DNA from: Acinetobacter sp. N54.MGS-139
GTDB lineage: Bacteria; Pseudomonadota; Gammaproteobacteria; Burkholderiales; Burkholderiaceae_F
Reading direction: 5' to 3'
Length of the DNA: 15,765 nt
Assembly (NCBI GenBank): GCA_000980495.1
Contig: LARN01000034.1
Coordinates: 1-15,765, forward strand
Under the pieces are notes generated by a model. That model saw only the letters and a list, made by a program, of their open reading frames with translations. It was not told where the DNA came from and did not search any database. Made by a program: the position numbers and the translations under genes. The stretch's first letter is position 1, and each line of letters starts with the position of its first letter. Of the stretch, positions 15,639-15,765 are shown piece after piece.

Positions 15639-15765
15639 GATGCCGAACTAACTAATAGTGCTTTTACAGGCCCAACGCGCAATATTAATAAAAAAATCGA
15701 ATAGAACCCTCATAAATTTCTAATAATTCTATGAATTTATTATCAAAATTATTTGCCTTATATCG
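15639..15765. other. AT-rich intergenic tail, no gene seen
   Basis: After the terminator the sequence becomes strongly AT-rich, especially from about 15680. A 7-base inverted pair, ATAAATT (15712-15718) and AATTTAT (15734-15740), is present but such pairs are easily found in AT-rich DNA. No open frame of note is visible; it may be the promoter region of a gene beyond the window. Confidence 0.4.

Noticed and set aside
1..15765. tRNA, rRNA, CRISPR array, IS element or phage attachment site
   Set aside because: No cloverleaf, ribosomal sequence, regular spaced repeats, transposase-like ORF or long terminal repeats were seen on either strand.

Overview
The window looks like an ordinary chromosomal segment of a betaproteobacterium. 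My best guess is Burkholderiales of the Sutterellaceae type (Sutterella, Parasutterella or Turicimonas-like). This rests on a YhdP-type gene divergent from glnE, a hemH next to the grpE-dnaK-dnaJ chaperone genes, a sigma32-like promoter, and moderate GC content with AT-rich intergenic stretches. The assignment is inference; no rRNA or tRNA gene is present to settle it. I see no insertion sequence, prophage, CRISPR array or integration site.

Layout. (1) At the left edge, on the minus strand, is the N-terminal 447 codons of a YhdP/AsmA-like envelope protein, cut by the window end. (2) Divergent from it across a 106-base spacer, a plus-strand block follows with small gaps: glnE (two-domain glutamine synthetase adenylyltransferase), a YheT-family alpha/beta hydrolase, a small DUF165/VUT-family membrane protein, and hemH (ferrochelatase). 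Gaps of 40, 47 and 13 bases suggest one transcript. (3) After a 275-base regulatory region come grpE, dnaK and dnaJ, the complete Hsp70 chaperone machine. That region holds a sigma70-like promoter, a good sigma32-like promoter and a leader hairpin. The block ends at a U-tailed terminator. (4) After a 315-base spacer comes a two-gene tripartite-efflux operon: a lipoprotein membrane-fusion protein and an AcrB/MexB-like HAE1 RND pump, closed by a clear terminator. (5) The last 127 bases are AT-rich and show no gene.

The genes fall into separate housekeeping jobs: nitrogen control (GlnE), heme synthesis (HemH), protein folding and heat shock (GrpE-DnaK-DnaJ), envelope lipid homeostasis (YhdP) and drug or toxicant export (RND pump). 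The efflux operon carries neither an outer-membrane channel gene nor an adjacent regulator in this window.

I found no credible undescribed gene system. The points worth a second look are regulatory. A perfect inverted repeat abuts the start codon of the YheT-family gene. A 22-codon possible leader ORF stops six bases before the Shine-Dalgarno-less start of the efflux operon. Unexplained hairpins without U-tracts follow hemH and dnaK. dnaK also prefers the threonine codon ACA, unlike glnE.
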